A DNA stretch of 15,926 nucleotides, from the NCBI GenBank assembly GCA_964407425.1, contig CAYOVN010000075.1:1-15926 (forward strand), written 5' to 3'. Positions within the stretch are counted from its first letter, which is position 1; each line of letters starts with the position of its first letter. The position numbers and the translations under genes are program-made. The DNA is from JABDNZ01 sp964407425. GTDB taxonomy: Bacteria > Gemmatimonadota > Gemmatimonadetes > Longimicrobiales > Gaopeijiaceae. Positions 6,171-12,718 of this stretch are shown here, piece after piece. The notes beneath the pieces are model-generated. The model saw only the letters and a list, made by a program, of their open reading frames with translations. It did not search any database and had not been told where the DNA came from.

Positions 6171-6196
6171 ATCTCCCACCGCCTTCGGGCGGAGAT
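6171..6196 (+). terminator. UUCG-capped hairpin after the propeller gene
   Basis: CCGCC (6179-6183), a TTCG tetraloop and GGCGG (6188-6192) form a very stable stem. ATCT and AGAT extend it across a 4-base bulge. It lies 60 bases after the propeller stop. There is no T-run, so termination is plausible but not certain; it could also protect the mRNA 3' end. Confidence 0.45.
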
Positions 6197-6208
6197 GGAC
6201 TTCCCTGA

Positions 6209-6379
6209 GTTCCGGAGGCCCGCTGGATTCTGTTCGATCCCCAGGGGCGGCCCCGAGGGGAGATGAAGCTGCCGTTGGATCTCCGAATTCTATGGAGTCA
6301 TGGAGACACCTTCTGGGCCGCTGATCCGGATGAGTACGACGTTCCCGGGCTCGTGCGGTTCAGAATTCATCCGGAGTGA
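6209..6379 (+). pseudogene. 3' remnant of a second beta-propeller gene
   Basis: Directly after a TGA at 6206-6208, a 56-codon open stretch reads VPEARWILFDPQGRPRGEMK, then LPLDLRILWSHGDTFWAADP, and ends VRFRIHPE before TGA. It aligns with the C-terminus of the intact propeller just upstream: WILFDPQGRPRG against WSVFDPNGVWLG, LDLRI against KQLRI, and DEYDVPGLVRFRI against DDLDVQSVRVYDL. This is the closing blade of the family. No signal peptide or earlier blades precede it and no start codon has a ribosome binding site, so the first 350 or so codons were lost. It was probably one half of a tandem duplication. The similarity was judged by eye. Confidence 0.65.
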
Positions 6380-6387
6380 TGTTTTAC

Positions 6388-6408
6388 CTGGTCTTCCGAT
6401 CAGACCAG
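6388..6408 (+). terminator. Perfect 7-base hairpin after the propeller remnant
   Basis: CTGGTCT and AGACCAG flank a 7-base loop, eight bases after the remnant's stop codon. This is the position of a terminator of the former gene, but AGATCG rather than a T-run follows. Confidence 0.4.
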
Positions 6409-6486
6409 AGATCGTGACTGGTGGCTTCGAGCGGGAAGCAGCCATAGTCTACTAACGGCTGGTGGAGCTCCTCACAGGGGACGGCC

Positions 6487-6549
6487 ATGACTTCATTCGA
6501 ATACGTGTCGGTATTGATCTCCATCATCATCGGCCTGGGCTTTCCTTGA
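6487..6549 (+). pseudogene. First 20 codons of a membrane-protein gene, rest lost
   Basis: An ATG with AGGGGA 6 bases upstream opens a 20-residue frame, MTSFEYVSVLISIIIGLGFP, ended by TGA. The FEYV-x-VL-(I/V)SII-(I/L)GLG start is, as I recall it, the N-terminus of a family of multi-helix hypothetical membrane proteins that begin FEYVxVLVSIIxGLGxT and are much longer. The match stops at GLG, and what follows is unrelated and non-coding. The intact ribosome binding site suggests a recent deletion removed most of the gene. A genuine 20-residue membrane microprotein is the alternative. Confidence 0.5.
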
Positions 6550-6575
6550 CTCCTCCCTTTCTTCGACCTTCTATT
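6546..6575 (+). promoter_or_regulatory. Candidate promoter of the SNF symporter gene
   Basis: TTGACT (6546-6551, five of six) and TCTATT (6570-6575, four of six) are 18 bases apart, giving a leader of about 60 bases to the ATG at 6641. The -35 box overlaps the stop of the 20-codon remnant. The match is modest and unproven. Confidence 0.3.
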
Positions 6576-6640
6576 GGCGGGTTCCCCGAATGTGAATGAA
6601 CTTCGGGACATCGTCTTCTTCCTCCGAGTTCGAGGGCACC

Positions 6641-7987
6641 ATGCAGAGCAGCCAAAACGGCGAGCGAGAGCTTTTTAAGAGTAGGGCGGGCTTCATCCTC
6701 GCTGCGGTGGGAAGCGCCGTGGGTTTGGGGAATATGTGGAGGTTCCCCTATGTAGCGGCGGAGGGAGGCGGCGCAGCCTTCGTCTTCCTCTACATCCTCC
6801 TCACGCTGTCTATCGGCATTCCTCTCATGCTCTCGGAGTTCTCTGTGGGCCGGGGCTCCCGCCTGTCACCGATCGGGGCATTGCGGAAGTTGGGTGGCCC
6901 ATGGTGGTCTATTCTGGGGTACATGTACGTCATCACCGGCTTCATCATCCTGGCATACTACTCGGTCATCGCGGGCTGGGTGGTCCGGTATGCCATCGAT
7001 GGGATCCTGGTGGGATTCCCGGTCGATCCAGGTGAGCAGTTCGGGATCGTGACCACGGGGATGTCCCCCATCTGGTACCACCTGGGCATCATGGCCACCA
7101 CCATTCTTATCGTGAGCCTGGGAGTTCAGAAGGGGATCGAGAGGGCGGCTCTGGTCCTCATGCCCGTCCTTTTCGGAATCCTCATCTTCCTGGCCATCTG
7201 GGCGTTTACACTGGATGGCGCCATGGAGGGTTACGTGGAGTACCTCAGGCCCTCTTTGGGGGAGTTGCTGAATCCCAAGATTTTGAGTCAGGCCGCGGGC
7301 CAGGCCTTCTATTCCCTGAGCCTGGGAATGGGGTGCATGCTCACCTTCTCATCCTACCTTTCGGATAAGACCGACATGGGCCGGGAGTCGGTGACCATTG
7401 CTGCTTCCGACTTCGGAGTGGCGTTCATCGCAGGGTTGGTGGTCTTTCCGGTCATCTACGCTCTGGGAATCCAGGGTGATGTGAGCGAGAGTACCGTCGG
7501 GGCCCTGTTCATCGCTCTTCCCGGTGCCTTCGTGGAAATGGGGGCTGTCGGTCGGGTGGTGGGAATCCTGTTCTTCATAGCCCTCATCGTGGGGGCGGTG
7601 ACATCCGCGGTGTCCCTCCTTGAAGTGGTAGTGGCCTCGGTTATCGACGAGTTCAAATTCCCCCGAAGGGCGGCCTCCATCGCCGGTGGTGTCCTCATTG
7701 CCATCATGGGCTTGATCCCTGCCAGCTCACTGGACCTCCTGGGACTCGTCGACAAGTTGGCCGAAGCCATGCTGGCGCTGGGTGCCTTCTTCATGGCCAT
7801 TTTCGTAGGCTGGGTCGCGGTGGGAGCTGCCGACGAGATGAAGAAGGGGGCAGGGGAGCGGTCGAAACGCATGGTTCCCCTGGTCATGACGGCTGTTCGG
7901 TTCGTTCTGCCGCCTATGATCCTTTTCGCTACCGTCTATGCTTTTATCGCAGTAGTCGTGGAATACCGGTCGGCATTCGGCGGGTAG
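6641..7987 (+). CDS. Sodium-dependent transporter, SNF (neurotransmitter:sodium symporter) family
   Basis: The 448-residue protein carries the family signature at its N-terminus: FILAAVGSAVGLGNMWRFPY (residues 18-37), the unwound helix 1 that binds sodium and substrate in LeuT. MLSEFSVGRG (63-72) is the conserved segment of helix 2, and the TSAVSLLEVVVA segment corresponds to helix 8 with its sodium-2 ligands. The length and about 11 helices match short prokaryotic members such as MhsT and Tyt1 rather than 12-helix LeuT. Substrates are usually amino acids; which one cannot be read here. The start at 6641 is preferred over an in-frame ATG at 6596 because GAGGG lies 6 bases upstream, and the extra 15 residues (SSSSSEFEG) look non-native. 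Confidence 0.93.
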   Translation: MQSSQNGERELFKSRAGFILAAVGSAVGLGNMWRFPYVAAEGGGAAFVFLYILLTLSIGIPLMLSEFSVGRGSRLSPIGALRKLGGPWWSILGYMYVITGFIILAYYSVIAGWVVRYAIDGILVGFPVDPGEQFGIVTTGMSPIWYHLGIMATTILIVSLGVQKGIERAALVLMPVLFGILIFLAIWAFTLDGAMEGYVEYLRPSLGELLNPKILSQAAGQAFYSLSLGMGCMLTFSSYLSDKTDMGRESVTIAASDFGVAFIAGLVVFPVIYALGIQGDVSESTVGALFIALPGAFVEMGAVGRVVGILFFIALIVGAVTSAVSLLEVVVASVIDEFKFPRRAASIAGGVLIAIMGLIPASSLDLLGLVDKLAEAMLALGAFFMAIFVGWVAVGAADEMKKGAGERSKRMVPLVMTAVRFVLPPMILFATVYAFIAVVVEYRSAFGG

Positions 7988-8106
7988 GGTGCACTTTTCC
8001 TCTGAGGTCCGGTGTCTCGCTAGGCCCGGATTTCGGAACCTGTCCCAGGTGAGGAGGGTTCCTTAGAACCGCAGGCCTTGGACCTGTGGAGGGACCGTCG
8101 GACTCA

Positions 8107-8139
8107 AGGCCTCTCGGGAGCGCGTCGCCCGAGGGGCCT
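8107..8139 (+). terminator. Strong 12-base-pair hairpin in the SNF to PIG-L gap
   Basis: AGGCCTCTCGGG (8107-8118) pairs with CCCGAGGGGCCT (8128-8139) at all 12 positions, one being a G-U wobble, around a 9-base loop. The pyrimidine-rich stretch CCTCTTCTATTTCC follows. It sits 120 bases after the SNF stop and 44 bases before the PIG-L start, so it may end the SNF transcript, or act as an attenuator or mRNA stabiliser ahead of the PIG-L operon. A small GGTTC/GAACC hairpin lies at 8057-8070. Confidence 0.5.
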
Positions 8140-8182
8140 CCTCTTCTATTTCCGAAGACGCTTCAGGGAAGTTCCGGCTTTC

Positions 8183-10879
8183 ATGCTAAAAAAAGACACA
8201 CTCCTTCTCAGCCTGGCTCTGGTGTTGGCTTGCAGCCCGTCCAAGGGCCAGATACCGGAAGGCTCTTCGGAAGGCTCAACGGGTTGGTTGAGCCCTAGCC
8301 TGGCATCTCAGGACGATCCGTGGTCAGAAGGAATTGTCGGAACCGGACTCCTCCTCCGTCGCCTGGACGGAGTGAAGCGCGTGCTTCTCATCGGGGCCCA
8401 CCCGGACGACGAGGACACCTCCCTCATTTCGGCCCTCTCCCGTGGGTTGGGGGTGGAAACCGCCTATCTGAGCCTGAGTCGAGGAGAAGGAGGACAGAAC
8501 CTCATCGGGCCCGAGATGGACGAAGGCCTGGGTTTGGTTCGAACCGGAGAACTCCTTGCCGCCCGGTCCCTCGATGGTGGGCGACAGTTCTTCACGAGGG
8601 CCTTCGATTTTGGGTATTCAAAAACGGGGGAGGAGGCTTTCAGGTACTGGCCCAAAGAGGAGATCCTGAGGGATGTGACCTGGGTTGTGAGGACCTTCCG
8701 GCCCCAGGTTATCGTGTCAGTGTTCTCCGGGACCACCAGAGACGGCCATGGCCAGCATCAGGTGGCAGGTATCGTCGCCCATGAGGTCTTCGATGTGGCA
8801 GGTGACCCGAACCGCTACCCCGAACAGATCGCCGCTGGTGTTCCGGCCTGGGCCCCCTCCAAGCTTTACCTCCTCACTCGCCGGAATCCCCAAGCCGGCA
8901 CGGCAGGGATCGAGACGGGTGATTTCGACCCCCTTCTTGGTCGATCATATTACCAGATCGCCATGGACAGTCGTAGCAAACACCGCTCCCAGGACATGGG
9001 TGCGGCGCAGCCCATGGGGCCCCGTCGATCTACGGTGGCCCTGGTGAAGTCCCGAAGGGAGATGGATGGGCCCGATGAGATCTTTGCGGGTGTGGATACG
9101 GCCCTGGTGGCTCTGGCCGAGGAGCTCCCGGTCGAAACCAGAGGTGAAGTCGTGGGTCACCTGGAGAGCTACAGGCGATACATCGGTCAGGCCAAGGAAG
9201 CCCTGGGCGTTCAGGATCCCTGGGGCTCCAGCGAACCTCTGGGCCATGCGCTCTCCTCCCTGAGGATGGCCATGGGCCTCCTCGGTGGTGAAGGTGGGAG
9301 CGGTTCCGGTGAGCTTGCCCGATCACTCCAAGAGAGATTCCCCCAGCTCCAGGCTGCGGTTCTTCGGTCGGCTGGTGTGGTGGTGGATGTCAGCCTGGAG
9401 ACTGACCTTCTGGTTCCGGGTAGGGGGGTGGAGGGAGTCGTGGCGGTTTGGAACGGTGGGCCCTACACCCTTCGGGATGTATCGGGCCACCTTTCTCTGC
9501 CACGATCCTGGGGCCGCTCTGCCGGCCCGGGCGGCTCCGCCGGCTCCGTCGACCTGGGTTCCACAGGCGATGTGGAACCGGGCGCCATCAGCCGGCTTCC
9601 CTTCCAGCTCGAGGTGCCCCCTGAAGCTGAGGCGTCCAGGGCCTATTTCATGGAGGAGGCCCGGGACGGGGAACTTTATCGTTGGCCCGAGGATCGGCGG
9701 TTCTGGGCCTCGCCGGCGAATCCCGACCTTTTTCAGGGAGTTCTCGGTTTGCGGGTGGGTGACCTGGGGGAAGTGACCGTTTCGGTGCCCGTCCGGTTCC
9801 GGGGAGTGGATAAAGCCACCGGAGAGTTCCTGAAGCCGATTCAGATCGTGCCAGCCCTTTCCGTGTCCCTTGATCCTGCCATGATGGTCTGGCCGGCTGA
9901 GGCTGGAGGGGCCAGAGAGTTCACGGTGACAGTGGAGGGCCAGGCGGACGGACAGCTGGATGGGTCCGTGAGCCTTTCGGTGCCGGACGGTTGGGAGGCG
10001 ACACCCCAGAGGTATCCCGTCTCCATTTCCGAAGCCGGGGCCGCCGCTTCCTTCACGTTTCAGGTGGTTCGGCCGGCCGGCCTTCCTCAGGGCCAGTACT
10101 CCGTCGAGGCCCGGGTTCAGACTGACGATGGCCTGGAGTTCGGGAATGGGGTGACGCTGGTGGATTATCCCCACATACGAAGGAGTGCGCTCCTTCCTCC
10201 AGCGAAGGCCAGGGTCTCGGTTTTCCCCGTTTCTGTTACAGCTGACCTCAGGGTCGGTTATGTCATGGGTTCGGGGGATGGAGGCCCGGACGCTGCCAAG
10301 CAGATGGGAGCTTCCGTAGAAATGCTTGATCCGGAGGCCCTTCGAACCGGTGACTTCTCCGACTTCGATGTGGTTGTGCTAGGAATCAGAGCCTATGAGA
10401 CCAGGCCCGATCTTGGCGCAGCCAATGACCGCCTCCTGGACTATGTGAGGAGTGGCGGAACCCTCATCGTTCAATACAACAAATACGAGTTCGCTCGAGG
10501 CGGATTTGCCCCCTACGAAGTTGGCATGTCTCGGCCCCATGATCGGGTTGCCGACGAGACGGTTCCCGTTCGTTTTCTGGAGCCCGACCATACACTCCTT
10601 CGTTCACCCAACCCCATCGGTCCGTCGGACTTTCAGGGATGGGTCCAGGAACGTGGCCTCTATTTCCTGGGGACCTGGGCTCCGGAATACACTCCCCTCC
10701 TGGAAATGGCGGACCCTGGCGAAGAGCCGAATAGGGGTGGGCTCATGGTGGCTCCCCTGGGTGACGGCTTCTACGTGTATTCGGGCCTGGCCTTCTTCCG
10801 ACAGTTTCCCGAGGGAGTCCCTGGTGCCTACAGACTTTTTGCGAACCTGATATCTCTTTCGGCGGAGGATGGAGGATGA
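8183..10879 (+). CDS. PIG-L family deacetylase lipoprotein with C-terminal GATase1-like domain
   Basis: The 898-residue protein starts with a lipoprotein signal (MLKKDTLLLSLALVLAC, Cys17). Residues about 65-260 are a PIG-L/LmbE zinc deacetylase: LLIGAHPDDED has His73, Asp75 and Asp76, SRGEGGQN follows, and DGHGQHQ has His189 and His192, His192 being the likely third zinc ligand. The catalytic set is therefore intact. Residues about 400-660 are beta-sandwich-like and resemble NEW3-type domains. Residues about 685-895 (GYVMGSGDG, VVVLGIRAYE, SGGTLIVQYN) are a class I glutamine-amidotransferase-like fold with no cysteine at the usual nucleophile position, so probably for binding. PIG-L enzymes remove acetyl groups from N-acetylglucosamine-type substrates; the exact one here is unknown. 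The start at 8183 has only a distant AGGGA. The stop overlaps the ATG of the next gene. Confidence 0.9.
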   Translation: MLKKDTLLLSLALVLACSPSKGQIPEGSSEGSTGWLSPSLASQDDPWSEGIVGTGLLLRRLDGVKRVLLIGAHPDDEDTSLISALSRGLGVETAYLSLSRGEGGQNLIGPEMDEGLGLVRTGELLAARSLDGGRQFFTRAFDFGYSKTGEEAFRYWPKEEILRDVTWVVRTFRPQVIVSVFSGTTRDGHGQHQVAGIVAHEVFDVAGDPNRYPEQIAAGVPAWAPSKLYLLTRRNPQAGTAGIETGDFDPLLGRSYYQIAMDSRSKHRSQDMGAAQPMGPRRSTVALVKSRREMDGPDEIFAGVDTALVALAEELPVETRGEVVGHLESYRRYIGQAKEALGVQDPWGSSEPLGHALSSLRMAMGLLGGEGGSGSGELARSLQERFPQLQAAVLRSAGVVVDVSLETDLLVPGRGVEGVVAVWNGGPYTLRDVSGHLSLPRSWGRSAGPGGSAGSVDLGSTGDVEPGAISRLPFQLEVPPEAEASRAYFMEEARDGELYRWPEDRRFWASPANPDLFQGVLGLRVGDLGEVTVSVPVRFRGVDKATGEFLKPIQIVPALSVSLDPAMMVWPAEAGGAREFTVTVEGQADGQLDGSVSLSVPDGWEATPQRYPVSISEAGAAASFTFQVVRPAGLPQGQYSVEARVQTDDGLEFGNGVTLVDYPHIRRSALLPPAKARVSVFPVSVTADLRVGYVMGSGDGGPDAAKQMGASVEMLDPEALRTGDFSDFDVVVLGIRAYETRPDLGAANDRLLDYVRSGGTLIVQYNKYEFARGGFAPYEVGMSRPHDRVADETVPVRFLEPDHTLLRSPNPIGPSDFQGWVQERGLYFLGTWAPEYTPLLEMADPGEEPNRGGLMVAPLGDGFYVYSGLAFFRQFPEGVPGAYRLFANLISLSAEDGG

Positions 10880-11016
10880 GTCAGGAGGACACCGGCCGGA
10901 TCGGCATCTTCCCCAACTGGACATGGGTCTACGTGACCGTGGTTGTTTACGGAGCGGTGGTCATCGGGATCCTCACGGTCCTTTCGAGGATCTTGGGCTT
11001 CGGGGTGGGCCAATGA
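10876..11016 (+). CDS. 46-residue single-helix membrane microprotein, candidate small subunit of the SSS symporter
   Basis: The ATG overlaps the PIG-L stop (ATGA), and GGAGG lies 7 bases upstream (10864-10868) with a second GGAGG abutting the ATG. The protein has a short polar N-terminus (MSQEDTGRIG), an aromatic IFPNWTWVYV segment, a single helix rich in Val, Ile and Leu (about residues 18-36), then SRILGFGVGQ. The positive charge after the helix (Arg38) suggests an N-out, C-in orientation, although Arg8 weakens this. It lies directly before an SSS symporter, the position occupied by small partner proteins in other SSS systems (the DUF4212 partner of some acetate or propionate carriers, YhdT beside PanF). 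It is shorter than those and I recognise no family. The ribosome binding site and placement make it a real gene; its function is inference. Confidence 0.75.
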   Translation: MSQEDTGRIGIFPNWTWVYVTVVVYGAVVIGILTVLSRILGFGVGQ

Positions 11017-11045
11017 CCGTCGCCGCCGGTGCGCCTGCTCCATGA
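11013..11045 (+). other. Ten-codon frame bridging the microprotein and symporter starts
   Basis: An ATG inside the microprotein stop (ATGA) opens a frame of ten codons whose TGA overlaps the symporter ATG (again ATGA). No ribosome binding site stands before the symporter start, so reinitiation along this chain would explain its translation. The peptide itself (MTVAAGAPAP) is unlikely to have a role, and chance is possible for so short a frame. Confidence 0.3.
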
Positions 11046-12718
11046 CCTTTATCGACTGGGCCCTTTTCGGTCTCTATTTCATCGGAGTCATTTCCTTCGC
11101 TCTCTACCAGAGCCGAAAAAACGAAGGCGTAGAGGGTTACTTCCTGGGGAACCGGCGCATGCCGTGGTGGGCCATCGGCCTTTCGGTCATGGCGACCCAG
11201 GCCAGTGCCATCACCTTCATCGGAACCACTGGTCAGGCGTTCAACGACGGTATGGAGTTCGTTCAGTTCTACCTGGCGTTGCCCTTTGCCATGGTGGTCC
11301 TTTGCATCGTCTTCATTCCCATTTTCTACCGGGCCAAGGTCTTTACGGCCTACGAGTACCTGGAACAGCGGTTCGACGGAAAAACCAGGGCCCTCACCGG
11401 GTTCCTCTTCCTCGTGTCCCGGGGGATGGGGGCAGGGATCATCCTCTATGCACCGGCTATCGTCCTTTCGGTCATCTTGGGATGGGACGAACGCCTCACC
11501 ATTCTGGTCATGGCTTTGGTAACGGTGGGTTATACCATGGTCGGAGGGATCACCGCCGTCATCTGGACTGATGTGGTCCAGATGATCATGGTTTTCGGAG
11601 GGATTGCTGTAGCCCTCTTGGCTCTGTTCGGCAATCTGCCGGAGGGCGTGGGCTTGGGAGAAGCGGTCTACGTCGGGGGAATACAGGAGATGTGGCGGAC
11701 GGTGGATCTCTCTTGGGATCCCACCAATACCTATACCCTGTGGTCAGGGCTCTTTGGAGGGTTTTTCCTTTTCCTGGCCTATTTCGGTACCGACCAGAGC
11801 CAGGTGCAACGGTACCTGACGGCGAGTTCTCTGAAAGACAGCCGCCTCTCCCTGATCTTCACGGCCTTCCTCAAAGTCCCGATGCAGCTGCTGATCCTCT
11901 CCATCGGCGTTCTCCTCTTTGTTTTCTATCATTTCGAAGAGCCGCCTCTGGTGTTCAGTCCGGCTGAAGTGACTGCTGTGGAAGAGAGTAGTCGGGTGGG
12001 AGAGTTCAGGGCCCTGGAGGTTGAGAAAAGCCGGGTCCACGCCCAGCGACGGGTGGCCACGATGGAGCTTTTGGAGGACCGGGACCGTGGCGTCGATGTG
12101 GCGGAAGCGCGATCGGCCATCGAGGGTTATGAGGAAGAACTTCGTGGCCTCCGGTCCGAGGCAAAGGCGTTGGTATCGGAGGTGAGGGGGAAGACATCCA
12201 ACGACGTGAACTATGTCTTCCCCACCTACATCATCAACTATGTCCCCACGGGCCTCCTGGGTATCCTCATCGCCGTCATCTTCGCTGCGGCAATGTCGTC
12301 CCTGGACTCTGAAATCACGGCCCTGTCCAGCGCCACGGTCATGGATTTCTACAGGCGATTCTTCCGGCCCGACGCTACCGACGCCCACTACCTGCGGATC
12401 TCCAGGCTGGCCACTCTCCTTTGGGGGATGTTCGCCTTCGGGGTGGCTCTCTACGCCGGGCAGTTGGGGTCTCTCATCGAGGCCGTGAACCAGATAGGGT
12501 CCTTCTTCTACGGATCTCTTCTGGGTGTGTTTCTTTTGGCCTTCTTTGTACCTCGTTCTTCCGGCACCGGGGCCTCGGTGGGGCTTCTGGCGGGTATGGC
12601 CTCGGTCTTCGTCGTTTCTCTCACCACCGACATCTCCTGGCTCTACTACAACGTGGTTGGGGCAGGGGTAGTGGTTTTGATTGGAAGCCTCCTTTGGCGG
12701 GAACCCGGTGAAGGATAG
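11042..12718 (+). CDS. Sodium:solute symporter (SSS/SLC5 family) with a coiled-coil-like insertion
   Basis: The 558-residue protein shows the SSS pattern: helix 1 DWALFGLYFIGVISFALYQS, EGYFLGNRRMPWWAIGLSVM (31-50), ATQASAITFIGTTGQAF (51-67, the broken helix holding substrate and sodium), SRGMGAGIILYAPA (126-139), and AAAMSSLDSEITALSSATVM (415-434), which corresponds to the helix with the sodium-binding serines (SSL-x-S). Between helices, residues about 302-388 form a highly charged, heptad-like stretch rich in Glu, Arg and Ala (for example EEELRGLRSEAKALVSEV), most likely an extramembrane coiled coil. The substrate is unknown; the upstream deacetylase hints at a deacylated sugar or organic acid. 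The start at 11042 is preferred because residues before it do not resemble the family. The end overlaps the start of the next gene. Confidence 0.92.
   Translation: MTFIDWALFGLYFIGVISFALYQSRKNEGVEGYFLGNRRMPWWAIGLSVMATQASAITFIGTTGQAFNDGMEFVQFYLALPFAMVVLCIVFIPIFYRAKVFTAYEYLEQRFDGKTRALTGFLFLVSRGMGAGIILYAPAIVLSVILGWDERLTILVMALVTVGYTMVGGITAVIWTDVVQMIMVFGGIAVALLALFGNLPEGVGLGEAVYVGGIQEMWRTVDLSWDPTNTYTLWSGLFGGFFLFLAYFGTDQSQVQRYLTASSLKDSRLSLIFTAFLKVPMQLLILSIGVLLFVFYHFEEPPLVFSPAEVTAVEESSRVGEFRALEVEKSRVHAQRRVATMELLEDRDRGVDVAEARSAIEGYEEELRGLRSEAKALVSEVRGKTSNDVNYVFPTYIINYVPTGLLGILIAVIFAAAMSSLDSEITALSSATVMDFYRRFFRPDATDAHYLRISRLATLLWGMFAFGVALYAGQLGSLIEAVNQIGSFFYGSLLGVFLLAFFVPRSSGTGASVGLLAGMASVFVVSLTTDISWLYYNVVGAGVVVLIGSLLWREPGEG

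Noticed and set aside
9323..10174. Long open frame on the minus strand inside the PIG-L gene (similar long ones at 11744-13063 and 13407-14291)
   Set aside because: They lie opposite strongly supported genes, have low-complexity Pro, Arg and Gly-rich products and no family match. High-GC antisense frames of this kind are expected by chance.
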